Of a stretch of 64,000 nt of DNA, positions 17,861 through 27,000 are shown piece after piece; positions within the stretch are counted from its first letter, which is position 1, and every line of letters starts with the position of its first letter. The DNA lies in assembly GCA_023399275.1 (NCBI GenBank), contig JAEWQH010000009.1, forward strand, positions 1 to 64,000, in the 5' to 3' direction. The notes under the pieces are model-generated. The model made no database searches, was not told where the DNA came from, and saw only the letters and a list, made by a program, of their open reading frames with translations. The DNA comes from Bacillota bacterium (GTDB lineage: Bacteria; Bacillota; Clostridia; Christensenellales; CAG-138). A program made the position numbers and the translations under genes.

Positions 17861-19659
17861 GCTCCGCCTCCTTCCTGCGCACAGGTCTGCTCCGCCGGCC
17901 GGATCAGCGCCGCTTCGTCGTCCAGCGGCAGGCTGATGGTGACGGAAACACCGCCGCCCAGCCGATTGTCCACCGTGAACGCGCATCGTTCGCCAAAGTG
18001 CAGCTGCAGCCGCCGCGCGACGTTTCGCACACCGATGTTCTTGTAGCCGATGGTGTCGTTTCGCAGCAGCCGCTTGAACTGATAGAGCTCATCCGGCGTC
18101 ATGCCGCGGCCATTGTCGCTGACCGTGATGAGCACGCGCCCGCCTTCGCGGCGCGCTACGACGCGCACGGTACCGTCCCGCCCAGCGTGCTGGATGCCGT
18201 GGTCGATGGCATTCTCGATCAGCGGCTGCAAAAACAGCTTCGGCACCTTGAATTTCTCGATGGAGAGGTCGAGGTCCAGCGTGAACTCCAGCCTGTCCTC
18301 CAGCCGGTATTTTTGAATCAGCAGGTAATCCTTGACATAGCGGCATTCCTCCAGCAGCGTCACCATACTGCTCCCCGTGTCCATGCTGTACTGCATGAGC
18401 TTGCCGAGCGCAACGACGATCGCGCTGGCCTCCATATCGTCCCGCTCGATGAGCATCCAGTTGATGGTGTCGAGCGTGTTGTAGAGAAAATGCGGGTTGA
18501 TCTGCGCCTGCAGCGCCTCGATCTCGGCCGTTTTCTGCGCAATCTTCTCCTGATAGACCTGATTGACCAGAATGCGGATGCGGTTGACCATATAGTTGAA
18601 CGTCTCGGTCAGCTCTCCGATCTCGTCTTTGCGGTCGTTTTCCAGCTGCAGCTCAAAGTTTTTGTCTTGCACCTGCTTCATGCCGTTTTTCAGTCGGGCG
18701 AGCGGCTTCGTGATCGCGATGGACAGTATGAGCAGAAACAGCGACGCCAGCGACACGGAGATGGCAACCAGAACGACGGTATACTGCTTGAGCGACCCCG
18801 CCTCGGGAAAGAGCTTGCTCTCGGGGATCATCGTGAAAGTGATCCACCCGGTCAGGCCGTTGTATTGCGCGCAGACATAGTATGGCGTTCCTCCCAGCTC
18901 CACGATGGACTTTCGCTCCCCCGCGCGGTAGCGTTCGAGTATGCTTGCGCGCCAGTCGTCATTGACGGTGTTGTCCGCGTAGATCACGTCGCCGTTGCGA
19001 TCGGTGACAAAGGTGGTCTGATAGCCCAAGATCTTCTGCTTGGTCAGAATCGCACTGCCGAAGTCGCGCGGGCTGATCTGCACCGCAACGAGCCCGACGG
19101 TATCCCCGGAAGAATCCCGTATGCCGGAGTAAGCCAGCAGGATCTTCGATTGATCGCCCGGATTGGGATAGAGGTTTTCGGAAAGGTTCGACCAGATCGT
19201 CTTGCCGGGGTATTGCGCCGCGGCGGCATAGAGCGCCGCAAGCAGCGCGGCATCCGGCTGCCGCGTCTCCTCGCCGCTCGCATAGGCGACCTGCCCTCCG
19301 AGCAAAACGCTTACGTCGCTGATCTCCACAAACGGGCCGAAGAGATTTTCGCACAGGCGCGAGAGTCCCGCGGTACCGATGATGGCCGGGGCTTGCGCGC
19401 CGCTCAGCGCGGCCAGCTCCGCCGCCTCCGCGCTCTGCGTTACGGTTCGCATCAGGCTGTCGATCTGCCGCACCTTGGCATTGAGGCTTACGTCGATGCG
19501 ATTGATCGTATCGGCAAGCACGCGTTTTTCGCTCTGGCGCACAACGGTGTCCGCCTTGCTGTAGGATAGCGCGCCGACGACTACCCCCAGCAGCGCAAGC
19601 GGAATCGCGCCCATGAGCAGCAGCTTTTTCCAGAACGATATATTTTTAAAAAACTCCAT
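17842..19659 (-). CDS. YesM-like sensor histidine kinase
   Basis: Membrane sensor of 605 residues. A first transmembrane helix (about 13-32) and a second (about 296-318) flank an extracellular dCache-like sensor. A HAMP domain follows (KPLARLKNGMKQVQDKNF), then the His_kinase domain of the LytS/YesM type with the phospho-acceptor H390 in QINPHFLYNTLDTINW. The C-terminal HATPase has the N-box LIENAIDHGIQH and G-box VSDNGRGMT. It is co-transcribed with its partner regulator, which overlaps its 3' end. The signal is unknown; YesM-type sensors mostly respond to extracellular glycans or their transport. Confidence 0.93.
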   Translation of the reverse strand: MEFFKNISFWKKLLLMGAIPLALLGVVVGALSYSKADTVVRQSEKRVLADTINRIDVSLNAKVRQIDSLMRTVTQSAEAAELAALSGAQAPAIIGTAGLSRLCENLFGPFVEISDVSVLLGGQVAYASGEETRQPDAALLAALYAAAAQYPGKTIWSNLSENLYPNPGDQSKILLAYSGIRDSSGDTVGLVAVQISPRDFGSAILTKQKILGYQTTFVTDRNGDVIYADNTVNDDWRASILERYRAGERKSIVELGGTPYYVCAQYNGLTGWITFTMIPESKLFPEAGSLKQYTVVLVAISVSLASLFLLILSIAITKPLARLKNGMKQVQDKNFELQLENDRKDEIGELTETFNYMVNRIRILVNQVYQEKIAQKTAEIEALQAQINPHFLYNTLDTINWMLIERDDMEASAIVVALGKLMQYSMDTGSSMVTLLEECRYVKDYLLIQKYRLEDRLEFTLDLDLSIEKFKVPKLFLQPLIENAIDHGIQHAGRDGTVRVVARREGGRVLITVSDNGRGMTPDELYQFKRLLRNDTIGYKNIGVRNVARRLQLHFGERCAFTVDNRLGGGVSVTISLPLDDEAALIRPAEQTCAQEGGGACKSSS

Positions 19660-19743
19660 CGTCTCCCCCGCAGCGGCCTGTGTTCAACTGAATTGTAACG
19701 GAATCGGCGCGGGTTGACAAATATTTCGTATCCCAACCGGGCT

Positions 19744-21834
19744 TCATGCGCCCGGCGGCGTCACCCAGGGCTTGCTCCCGTCGTTGTAGACGGGGTCGTC
19801 AACGCCCGGCACGAGGTCGGATGTGCCCCAGAACAGCCCATCCGTCCACGGACGCTGCACATCGCTGCCGATGCCGCTGTGCTGCGACAGGCTTTCGCCC
19901 ATGAAGATCATGGCGGTCGAGGCCCCTCCATCGAGGTTATAGGCAACCCGGCAGCCATACAGGTAGAAGAGCTGCGTAAACTCCTGCAGCGTCATGCCAA
20001 CGCTGTGATCCTTTTGCCGCCCGTCTACGGTGATCGCGATAAAGTAACCCGGTTCGACCATGCCGAGGCCGCTTCTGGGATTCGCGCGCTCAAGGTTGCT
20101 GCGGCTCGTACTCTTGCCGCGCACGCCGTCGTTGAGCAGCGTCGGCCCAAACGAAAACGTATTGAGCACGCCCTGCGCAAGCAGTTCTTCGGCGGAGATC
20201 GTTCCTGGTTTATAGATCCGGATCGTGAGCTCATCCGGATCAAACGCCATGATATCCTCCGCCTGATTGCGACTGTAGACCTTGCCGTTGCGCATCAGTA
20301 TGCCCTTTTGGTCCACCTCCGCCTGAATCAGGTTGTCCCCCGTGATGCCGAGCACCGCGCGGTAGCGCCGCGCCATTCGCCAGGCGTGCTCAAGCCCCGG
20401 CTGGGCCAGTGGGTTATCGTTTCGCACCCCGGCAAAGAAGGCGTCCTCCCCGCGCATGCGGATCTGCGCAACGCAGCAGGTGATCGGCTCGCCGCTCGCC
20501 CGGGTGAGGTGAATGCGGTCTATGAGGATGGAGAGCGTGTCCGAGCGGTACGCCCAGTGCTCGTTTTCGGGGTCGTTTACGACCACCTCCTGCGGGTCAT
20601 CCCCGCTGCGGAAATACGCATCCCATGGATCGGGTGTCGGCGTCGGCTCCGCGGATGCGGTCGCCGTGGGTGTCGCCGTCGGCCCGGGCGTAAGCGCAGG
20701 CGCGGGCGACTCTACCCCTTCTGCCGCTCCATCCAGCCGGCCGCGCGCCGTAAGAACCAGCGCCGCAGCCAGGCAGAGCGCGCAGGCGGCGATCGCCGCG
20801 CGTCGAAGCAACGCGCGCCGCCAAAGGAGAATGGCCGCGGCAAGGGCCGCAACGGCGAGCACGCCTAGAACGGCCGCCGTGGTCGGACGCGGACTCGCCT
20901 CCTCCCGGGCAATGCCGGCCTCTGCGTACGGCAAGCCGTCCGCAGAGGGTTCCTCCGGCGCGGGCGTCGGCGTTTTCACCGGCTCCGGCGTCGGCGAAAC
21001 CATCGGCGTCGGCGACGCCGTGGGGCCGAGAAGCGCCGCATCCAGCCCGTCGAACAGGTCGCCGGATGTCGGATCAAACGCGGATTCATCCGCGGCGAAG
21101 GCGAGGCCGTACTGCGCGCTTGTATAGCCCGGCCCGTCGCTGATCTCGATCGGGTATGTCTCCGGATAGTACGCGTACCCTTGCCGGTCGAGCGCCAGCG
21201 CATTCAACCCATCAAAACGCTCGAGCGGCCGGGTGCGGTCGATCACCACCGGTGCATCGCCGTATTGGTGCGAAAAAAGCCGCAGCACCTGCCACGCGCC
21301 ATACAGCTCCGCGCTCTGCGGATACCGCGTCGCCTCATCGGTGTAGCGCACAGCCTGCACCGTGCAGCTCGATGCAACGATATGCGCACCGTGCCCGTAC
21401 TCGCCCTGCGCATCGTGCGTAAGCACGACGGCGGGCCGATACTGGCGGATGACGCCGACGAGATACGTCGTCACCGCACGGCTGTCCCAGTAGAGCAGCG
21501 CCTCACGCTCCGTACTGGTGTAGACGGAGGAAAACGAGCCAAAGACAGCGCGCACGCGATCCCCAAAGCGCGCGAGCGCGTCCCTCGCCGCCTGCCGCTG
21601 CGCCGCGCCGTCGCTCGAGAGATAGACGACCACGGCGGAGCGCCCCTGTTCCCCGGCATACAGCGGCAGCGCGCCGCCGAGAAAGAGATACTCGTCCCCG
21701 GGATGCGCGCAGACGATCATGAGGTCCACGCCACCCTGCGCGGATGTGGACTCCGCCGCTCCCGCCGAGGGCGTGAGAAAAAGGGCTCCCAAAACGACCG
21801 CCGCACTCAGGGCGGCCAAGAGTTTTTTTCGCAT
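19744..21834 (-). CDS. Fusion of a PIG-L/LmbE-like domain and a phosphodiester glycosidase (NAGPA) domain, membrane anchored
   Basis: Predicted 696-residue exported protein. A signal sequence (residues 1-27) leads to a PIG-L-like domain (about 36-260) with CAHPGDEYLFLGG and the distal zinc motif THDAQGEYGHGAH. Family members read HPDDE; here the first Asp, the general base in MshB-type deacetylases, is Gly46, while the zinc ligands H44 and D47 remain. A Pro/Thr-rich linker, two hydrophobic helices around residues 320-370 and a second Pro/Thr-rich linker follow. The C-terminal domain (about 430-690) is of the NAGPA/phosphodiester glycosidase type, with GITGDN, FSFGPTLLNDG, AITVDGRQ and YNLDGGASTAMIF. 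The start at 21834 has RBS GGAGAAG. A role in remodelling phosphosugar-linked wall polymers is inference. Confidence 0.82.
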   Translation of the reverse strand: MRKKLLAALSAAVVLGALFLTPSAGAAESTSAQGGVDLMIVCAHPGDEYLFLGGALPLYAGEQGRSAVVVYLSSDGAAQRQAARDALARFGDRVRAVFGSFSSVYTSTEREALLYWDSRAVTTYLVGVIRQYRPAVVLTHDAQGEYGHGAHIVASSCTVQAVRYTDEATRYPQSAELYGAWQVLRLFSHQYGDAPVVIDRTRPLERFDGLNALALDRQGYAYYPETYPIEISDGPGYTSAQYGLAFAADESAFDPTSGDLFDGLDAALLGPTASPTPMVSPTPEPVKTPTPAPEEPSADGLPYAEAGIAREEASPRPTTAAVLGVLAVAALAAAILLWRRALLRRAAIAACALCLAAALVLTARGRLDGAAEGVESPAPALTPGPTATPTATASAEPTPTPDPWDAYFRSGDDPQEVVVNDPENEHWAYRSDTLSILIDRIHLTRASGEPITCCVAQIRMRGEDAFFAGVRNDNPLAQPGLEHAWRMARRYRAVLGITGDNLIQAEVDQKGILMRNGKVYSRNQAEDIMAFDPDELTIRIYKPGTISAEELLAQGVLNTFSFGPTLLNDGVRGKSTSRSNLERANPRSGLGMVEPGYFIAITVDGRQKDHSVGMTLQEFTQLFYLYGCRVAYNLDGGASTAMIFMGESLSQHSGIGSDVQRPWTDGLFWGTSDLVPGVDDPVYNDGSKPWVTPPGA

Positions 21835-21910
21835 CGGCTTCTCCAGACAAATCCATCCTCTGCGCACGGCGCGGCAAAAAGCCGCCGCAGCTCCGGCTGA
21901 TATGCTACCT

Positions 21911-21919
21911 ATTATAGCA
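21911..21919 (-). promoter_or_regulatory. Extended -10 promoter of the PIG-L/NAGPA fusion gene
   Basis: On the minus strand TGCTATAAT is a perfect extended -10 (TGn-TATAAT) 77 bp upstream of the start codon; the -35 region is weak. Confidence 0.55.
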
Positions 21920-22037
21920 GAAAACCCTGCGCGCGCGTTTTTCACCTCACTCCGTGAGAACCGCCGCTTTGCAAAGCGCGGCGCCCCCGCAGGCCGCCCC
22001 CAGGCGGCATCCAACCCGACGGATACGGGCGAAGGAA

Positions 22038-22066
22038 TTGCACTCGGGTCCGCTAAGGCGTATACT
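22038..22066 (+). promoter_or_regulatory. Promoter of the MraY-like gene
   Basis: TTGCAC (22038-22043), a 17-bp spacer and TATACT (22061-22066) lie 29 bp upstream of the start codon. Confidence 0.6.
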
Positions 22067-22094
22067 GTTGCTATTCTTGGTTGGAGAGAAATGC

Positions 22095-23066
22095 ATGCTC
22101 TATTCTTTGTTTTCGGTTTCCTACGACGTCCGCTGGGTGCTCGCCAGCGTTTTTGCCTCGTTTATTCTCACGTTTTTTGCCATCCGGATCGGCATCGGCC
22201 GCTTACCCAAGGATCAGGGCAGAAAATACGCCGTCAACAGCGAGCTATCCAAGGGCAAACCGCGCGGTGCGGGCCTGATCTTCAGCATCTGTGTCGTTGC
22301 CGTGTTCCTCGTGTTTGTTCCGTTTCGTTGGGAATACGTCGTCTACTGCGCGCTGTTCCTGCTCTCGATGCTCTCGGGGTATCTGGACGACCGCAGCGTC
22401 CAGTCCTGGAGCGAGCTGCGAAAGGGACTGCTCGACCTCGCCATCTGCCTTGCAGCGGCGGGCACATATCTGCTCTTTAACGAGTCGCACAGTCTCGCGC
22501 TCTTCGGCTGGACGCTCGTGCTGCCCAAGTGGGCGTTTCTGATCGTCGCCACATTTGTTCTCTGGATCTCGATCAACTTCACCAATTGTACGGACGGCGT
22601 GGACGGCCTGCTCGGCTCGGTTTCCGCCGTTTCGATGGCCACCTTTGCCGCCATCTTCCTGCTCATGGGCGGCTCGCTCGACCTCGCGCAGATGTGCTTT
22701 GTATTCATCGGCTCGCTTCTGGCATACCTGGCATTCAACGCTTCGCCAAGCCAGATCATCATGGGCGACGCGGGTTCGCGCACCATCGGCATCTTCCTTG
22801 GCGTGATGGCGCTCAAGACGTATAACCTGCTCTATTTTATCCCCGCCGTGCTGGTGATCGTCCTCGACGGCGGCATCGGGCTGTTTAAGCTGCTGTTCAT
22901 CCGGTTGACGAAGATCAAGGGCTTTCTCAAGTCCGTCCGCACCCCGCTGCACGATCACGCCCGCAAGAACATGGGCTGGTCGGACACGCAGGTGGGCGTG
23001 CGCTTCTCGATCCTTCAGCTGCTCGTCAGCGGCCTTTGCATCGCGGCGCTGCTGCTGCGCCGCTGA
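22095..23066 (+). CDS. MraY-like phospho-N-acetylmuramoyl-pentapeptide transferase family protein
   Basis: Polytopic membrane enzyme of 323 residues with about ten helices. MraY/WecA enzymes transfer a phosphosugar from a UDP-sugar to undecaprenyl phosphate. The family signatures are present: the Mg-binding pair in GYLDDRSVQSWSELRK, NFTNCTDGVDGLLG in place of NLTDGLDG, MGDAGSR in place of GDTGSL, and TPLHDHARKNMGWSD in place of the TPLHHHFE loop, where the middle His is Asp. The start at 22095 follows GGAGAG. It is monocistronic and far from any cell-division cluster. It may be the MraY of the cell or a paralogue for another wall polymer; the divergent glycosidase gene points to wall-polymer work. 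Confidence 0.83.
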   Translation: MLYSLFSVSYDVRWVLASVFASFILTFFAIRIGIGRLPKDQGRKYAVNSELSKGKPRGAGLIFSICVVAVFLVFVPFRWEYVVYCALFLLSMLSGYLDDRSVQSWSELRKGLLDLAICLAAAGTYLLFNESHSLALFGWTLVLPKWAFLIVATFVLWISINFTNCTDGVDGLLGSVSAVSMATFAAIFLLMGGSLDLAQMCFVFIGSLLAYLAFNASPSQIIMGDAGSRTIGIFLGVMALKTYNLLYFIPAVLVIVLDGGIGLFKLLFIRLTKIKGFLKSVRTPLHDHARKNMGWSDTQVGVRFSILQLLVSGLCIAALLLRR

Positions 23067-23072
23067 CGCACG

Positions 23073-23100
23073 AAGCCGCCCGGCCAGGGGCGGCTTTTTT
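23073..23100 (+). terminator. Terminator after the MraY-like gene
   Basis: AAGCCGCCC and GGGCGGCTT pair perfectly over 9 bp with a 6-nt loop and run into six T. Confidence 0.9.
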
Positions 23101-23153
23101 GTCTGTCAACCGACGTGTCTTTTGTGGGCGGTATATGCCCGCCCGGGCGACGC

Positions 23154-24032
23154 CTAATAGAACTGCGGGCGGCGCGTCATCCTGCCTTTCATCTGCGGCA
23201 AATAGAACAACTCCCGCTCGATACGCATGACCGCCAGCCTGTCGATGCGATAGTTTCGAACCGCCGTATCCTCGTTCACTTCAAAAAATTCACTCCAGCG
23301 TGCTTCGCTGGCGTTCGGATCCTGATAGGACGGCAAGACGTAGCCAATCTGCGCTTGCTCGCCGCGCAGGAGGCAGGCGAAGATGGAATATCCGCTGTTG
23401 TCTGCGATGTATGCGCCCTGCTCCGTGGGGTTCGACTGCAGCAGCACGGCGCGCAGGCCCGCCCCTTTCACGATCTCAAACCACTCCGTCTCGGAAACCA
23501 CGCCTGCAAGCCGGCTGGCAAGCGCGAGCAGCTCCGGTTCCTCTCCTGCGCAAACGGGGTCTTGCTCCCCCGCCTTCGGCTGCGCGGCTATCCGCTTCGC
23601 TTCCTGCGAGTCGTTTTGCGCCGCCATCCGTTCCAGCGCGACCGAATCGATCCGCAGATGCGCATCCCTCGGCCAGGCGACCTGTTCAACGCGGAGCGGG
23701 GCGCGAACAGCGATTCCGTCCCGCAAGGAGTCGGCGATCTTGCCAAGCTGCCTCGTCTGGCGGGCGCGCTCATGCGCAGCTTTCGAAACGGCGATCGCAA
23801 CCCACATCAGCGCGGCGACCCCTATCACCGCAAGCACCAGCGCGGCGAGCGACATCCATTTCTCCCCCAGGATTATAACGCCGAGATGCAGCTCGTTCCC
23901 CGCGGATACATCCATACCCGATCCGCCTTGCCCGGATGGAATCCATCCCACAGCAAGCGTCCGCGAAACGGGGAGCACGCACAACGGCAGCGGCAAAAGC
24001 AGCGCAGCGAGCGCTTTCATTCTTCTTGTCAC
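23154..24032 (-). CDS. Single-span membrane protein, last gene of the tubulin-like/Hsp70-like operon
   Basis: Protein of 292 residues that I do not recognise. A basic start and hydrophobic helix (about 5-28) look like a signal peptide. A short exported segment, then a second hydrophobic helix (about 59-82, SLAALVLAVIGVAALMWVAI) and a charged, Ala-rich stretch follow, which could be a coiled coil. The C-terminal 150 residues are soluble, with mixed alpha/beta character and end in a basic tail. The start overlaps the stop of the Hsp70-like gene by 4 bp (ATGA), so its translation is coupled and the two proteins probably work together. No catalytic motif is visible. Probably an anchor or adaptor for the cytosolic partners. 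Confidence 0.75.
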   Translation of the reverse strand: MTRRMKALAALLLPLPLCVLPVSRTLAVGWIPSGQGGSGMDVSAGNELHLGVIILGEKWMSLAALVLAVIGVAALMWVAIAVSKAAHERARQTRQLGKIADSLRDGIAVRAPLRVEQVAWPRDAHLRIDSVALERMAAQNDSQEAKRIAAQPKAGEQDPVCAGEEPELLALASRLAGVVSETEWFEIVKGAGLRAVLLQSNPTEQGAYIADNSGYSIFACLLRGEQAQIGYVLPSYQDPNASEARWSEFFEVNEDTAVRNYRIDRLAVMRIERELFYLPQMKGRMTRRPQFY

Positions 24033-27000
24033 AAATGCCTCCCTTCGTGGTCCCGGAGCATGCTCAAGGCGTCCTGCAGATACTTATCGCCGACAGCCTC
24101 CAGCGCATTCAGAAAATATCCGTATTTTTTCGGCTTGGCCCCGATGATGCCGTCCACCCCCGGAAGGGTCAACACCGCCGGGTCGTATTCATTCGCCCCA
24201 AAGCGCCAACCATAGCTCGTCTCTGCCACAACGCGAAACGCTTTTATATACGACGAAACCATATCCGGATCGGTGCATATCTCTATTTGTCTATATTGCG
24301 TCGCCTGATAGGCGGGAAGCTCCGCCGTCTGCTCCAGATTCGGCTCGAATATCGCCTGATTCGTTGCGCCTGCAACAAAGTATTCATTCGGCACGCTTTG
24401 CAGCGCCCCAAACGCTACCTCTTCCTTCGGCCTCTGCGAAAAGCGGCAAACGAACCGCTCGTCGGGTATGTTCAGTTTGCTTGCTCTCTGAAACAGAAGG
24501 CGGATAAAGTGTACCGTCCGCTTGACATCCGGCGTAATCCAACGAACGATCTTCGATCCGTTTCCTGCAAGCAGCATCGAGATCTGCAGGTTGTCATCTT
24601 CCCAATCGAACATCACGGCCGAAAGCCAAACCACCGCGCCGAGATAGAACGCGATCCGCTTTTTGATCACCGAAAACCCCGGAGCGTCCTGCTCGTATTG
24701 CTCTCGAAAAGTCAGGTTTTCCGCGTCGTTCGCGCATCGGTTCATAAATGCTTCCCCCAGATTTGCGGGCTGCAAGGCCGCCGCCGGGTTCGACGGGTCG
24801 CGCGGGATGCGAATGGAGAACAGATCCTCGATCAGGCTATCGCTGTTTCGGGCGGAAAAAGCCTGGATATATTGATCTGGGTTGCGAATGACCGTCCTCA
24901 AGTTCTCACCGGATTCTCTCATGAGTTTGCGCAGGAAGAAAAAATCCGCCGCACTGAGCGTCTCCAGCAGGATCTTGCGCGCGCCGAACGCCAGCGATGC
25001 GGCCACCGAGTTTCTCGGTCTGTTTGTACCTTCCTGGCTGATGTAGAGATCTGTCGATCCGCCGCCGATGTCCATGATGAAGTAATTCTGGTTGAAGCTC
25101 TCTTGCTGCACGGAATAGCGAAACGCAGCTTCGCTCTCCGTCAGGCACGTGATCTGCTGAGCGACGGCTGTCGCATGAGGTGCAACCGCCTCGGCCTGCT
25201 GCGGACTCTGCAGCAAAACACCGGTCGATTGGCAGACCGTCATCAGCATGGAATTGAGCGTGTTGAAGTACGACACCCGCATGTTTTCGTCAAACGCCAG
25301 CGGATATGTCGCCGTAAGGGCGATGCTGGCGCAGCCGCGGCAGCGCGCCTCCAGCGCAAGCATCGTCAATAACTGCGTCAGAATTGCACAGGTGCGATGC
25401 CCGTTCGTCTGATCCGACCGCTGCCACTTGAGGTCGGAGCAAAGCACCGGCCATTTCTCCGGTTCTCGCGCCTCAACAAATGCGCGAAAATAGATCCAGC
25501 TATCGCGAAACACGCGCCGCGGCTGATCCCCGGCGCCGGCATCCGCCAGAATAGTCTGCATCGGCATGCAGGAAGGGTACCGTGCCGCGCACTGCGGATC
25601 CTCCTCCAGCTGCCGGAAGGAATCCTGCGCGTGCAGGGTTCGGCGCCTTACGAAACCCGCTTGGTCCTTCGGCAGATGCAGCGGGGGAAAGAAATACTTC
25701 TCCAGACGCGATGTATCGCGCCCCTCGCTGTCCGCCGCGTTCATCAGCGGCAAGCTCCACAGGTGCACGCCGTCGATCCGAAAAGCGGCATCGCCATCGA
25801 TGCTGGCGTAGAGCGTGGTGGCGGACGTTCCGAAGTCAATTGCCGCGTGAAATACTCGCTCGGGCCTGCCCGCCGGGATTTCAGGCCGCGGACGGATCTG
25901 CAGATACCCGATCAGCTGATCATCCTTGCGCAGGGCGCATCGCTCAGGCGCGCTGGAAAGCCGGCTATACAGCAAGGTCCCGTCCGCCCCATCCTCTTTC
26001 GTGTACTGCTTTGCCGGGGTTGCGGCGCTTGGCTCCGACGGCTCCAGCCGATAGCCGTTGATTTCGTCACAGAAGAAATAGTACTCTCCCCAGCCCGCAA
26101 TCCTCTGCCGCGGCCAGATCGCGGCGGTGCAGAGGTTTCGAAAGAGCTGGCTGTCGATCTGCGCCGCCAGGTACGTTTGCGTAAGATCGAGATCGCCCAG
26201 CGTGACCGTTACGGTGATGCCGTTGATCTCAACCCCGTTTTTCGAATATGTGGGGCAAATGCTGTAGTCCGGCTCAAGCGCAAGATTATCCTCCCAAAGG
26301 CGCCAAAAAGTCTCCGTCACCGGTAGGGCTACGAAGAAGTGCGCCGTCTTTCCCTTCCCCAGATCATGGCTGACCAGGCATCTTGGCGCAATGCCCCCGG
26401 CGAACCGATTGGTGTCCAAAAGATTCGGCTGCTCCGACGCCTGATCGATCAACACATAGAACACCCGGTCAAGAAACAGGCGCAGACCCGTCGGCACGGA
26501 CACTCCGTTGATCTGCAATCCAACCTGCTCCGCATCCTGCGAAAGAAACGCGCGGAGATTCGTCGTGCTTTGCATGTTCAGCCGGAATGCGTCCGCAAGG
26601 GCTTTCTCGTAACCAAATATCAGGTCCATATTCTGCGCACCCGCATTCGCGTTCGCGCGGTAGTTTTTGAGCCAGCTGTATAGCAAAAGCGCATGCACCG
26701 GCAGCATGACGGGAGTCTCCTCCTCCGTCTGCTTGCGCATAAGCGGGTAAGCACGGCCTTCACGCTCCTCAACCGGAGCATGCACCTGCCGATCCGTCAG
26801 CCAGGGAATCCGATCCGGATAGACGAACCGAAGATTTCGCCAGGCATCCTTGGTCGGAACCACATGTACGCCCGGAGACGACATCGCGATCGGATAGCGC
26901 ACTCTGTCCGCCTCGACGTAGTAGATAATCATGCTCTCCCAGTCCGCGGCCTGTGGGCGGCTGTTGTACGCCGCGCGGAGATGGGCGCTGTAAACGGGAT

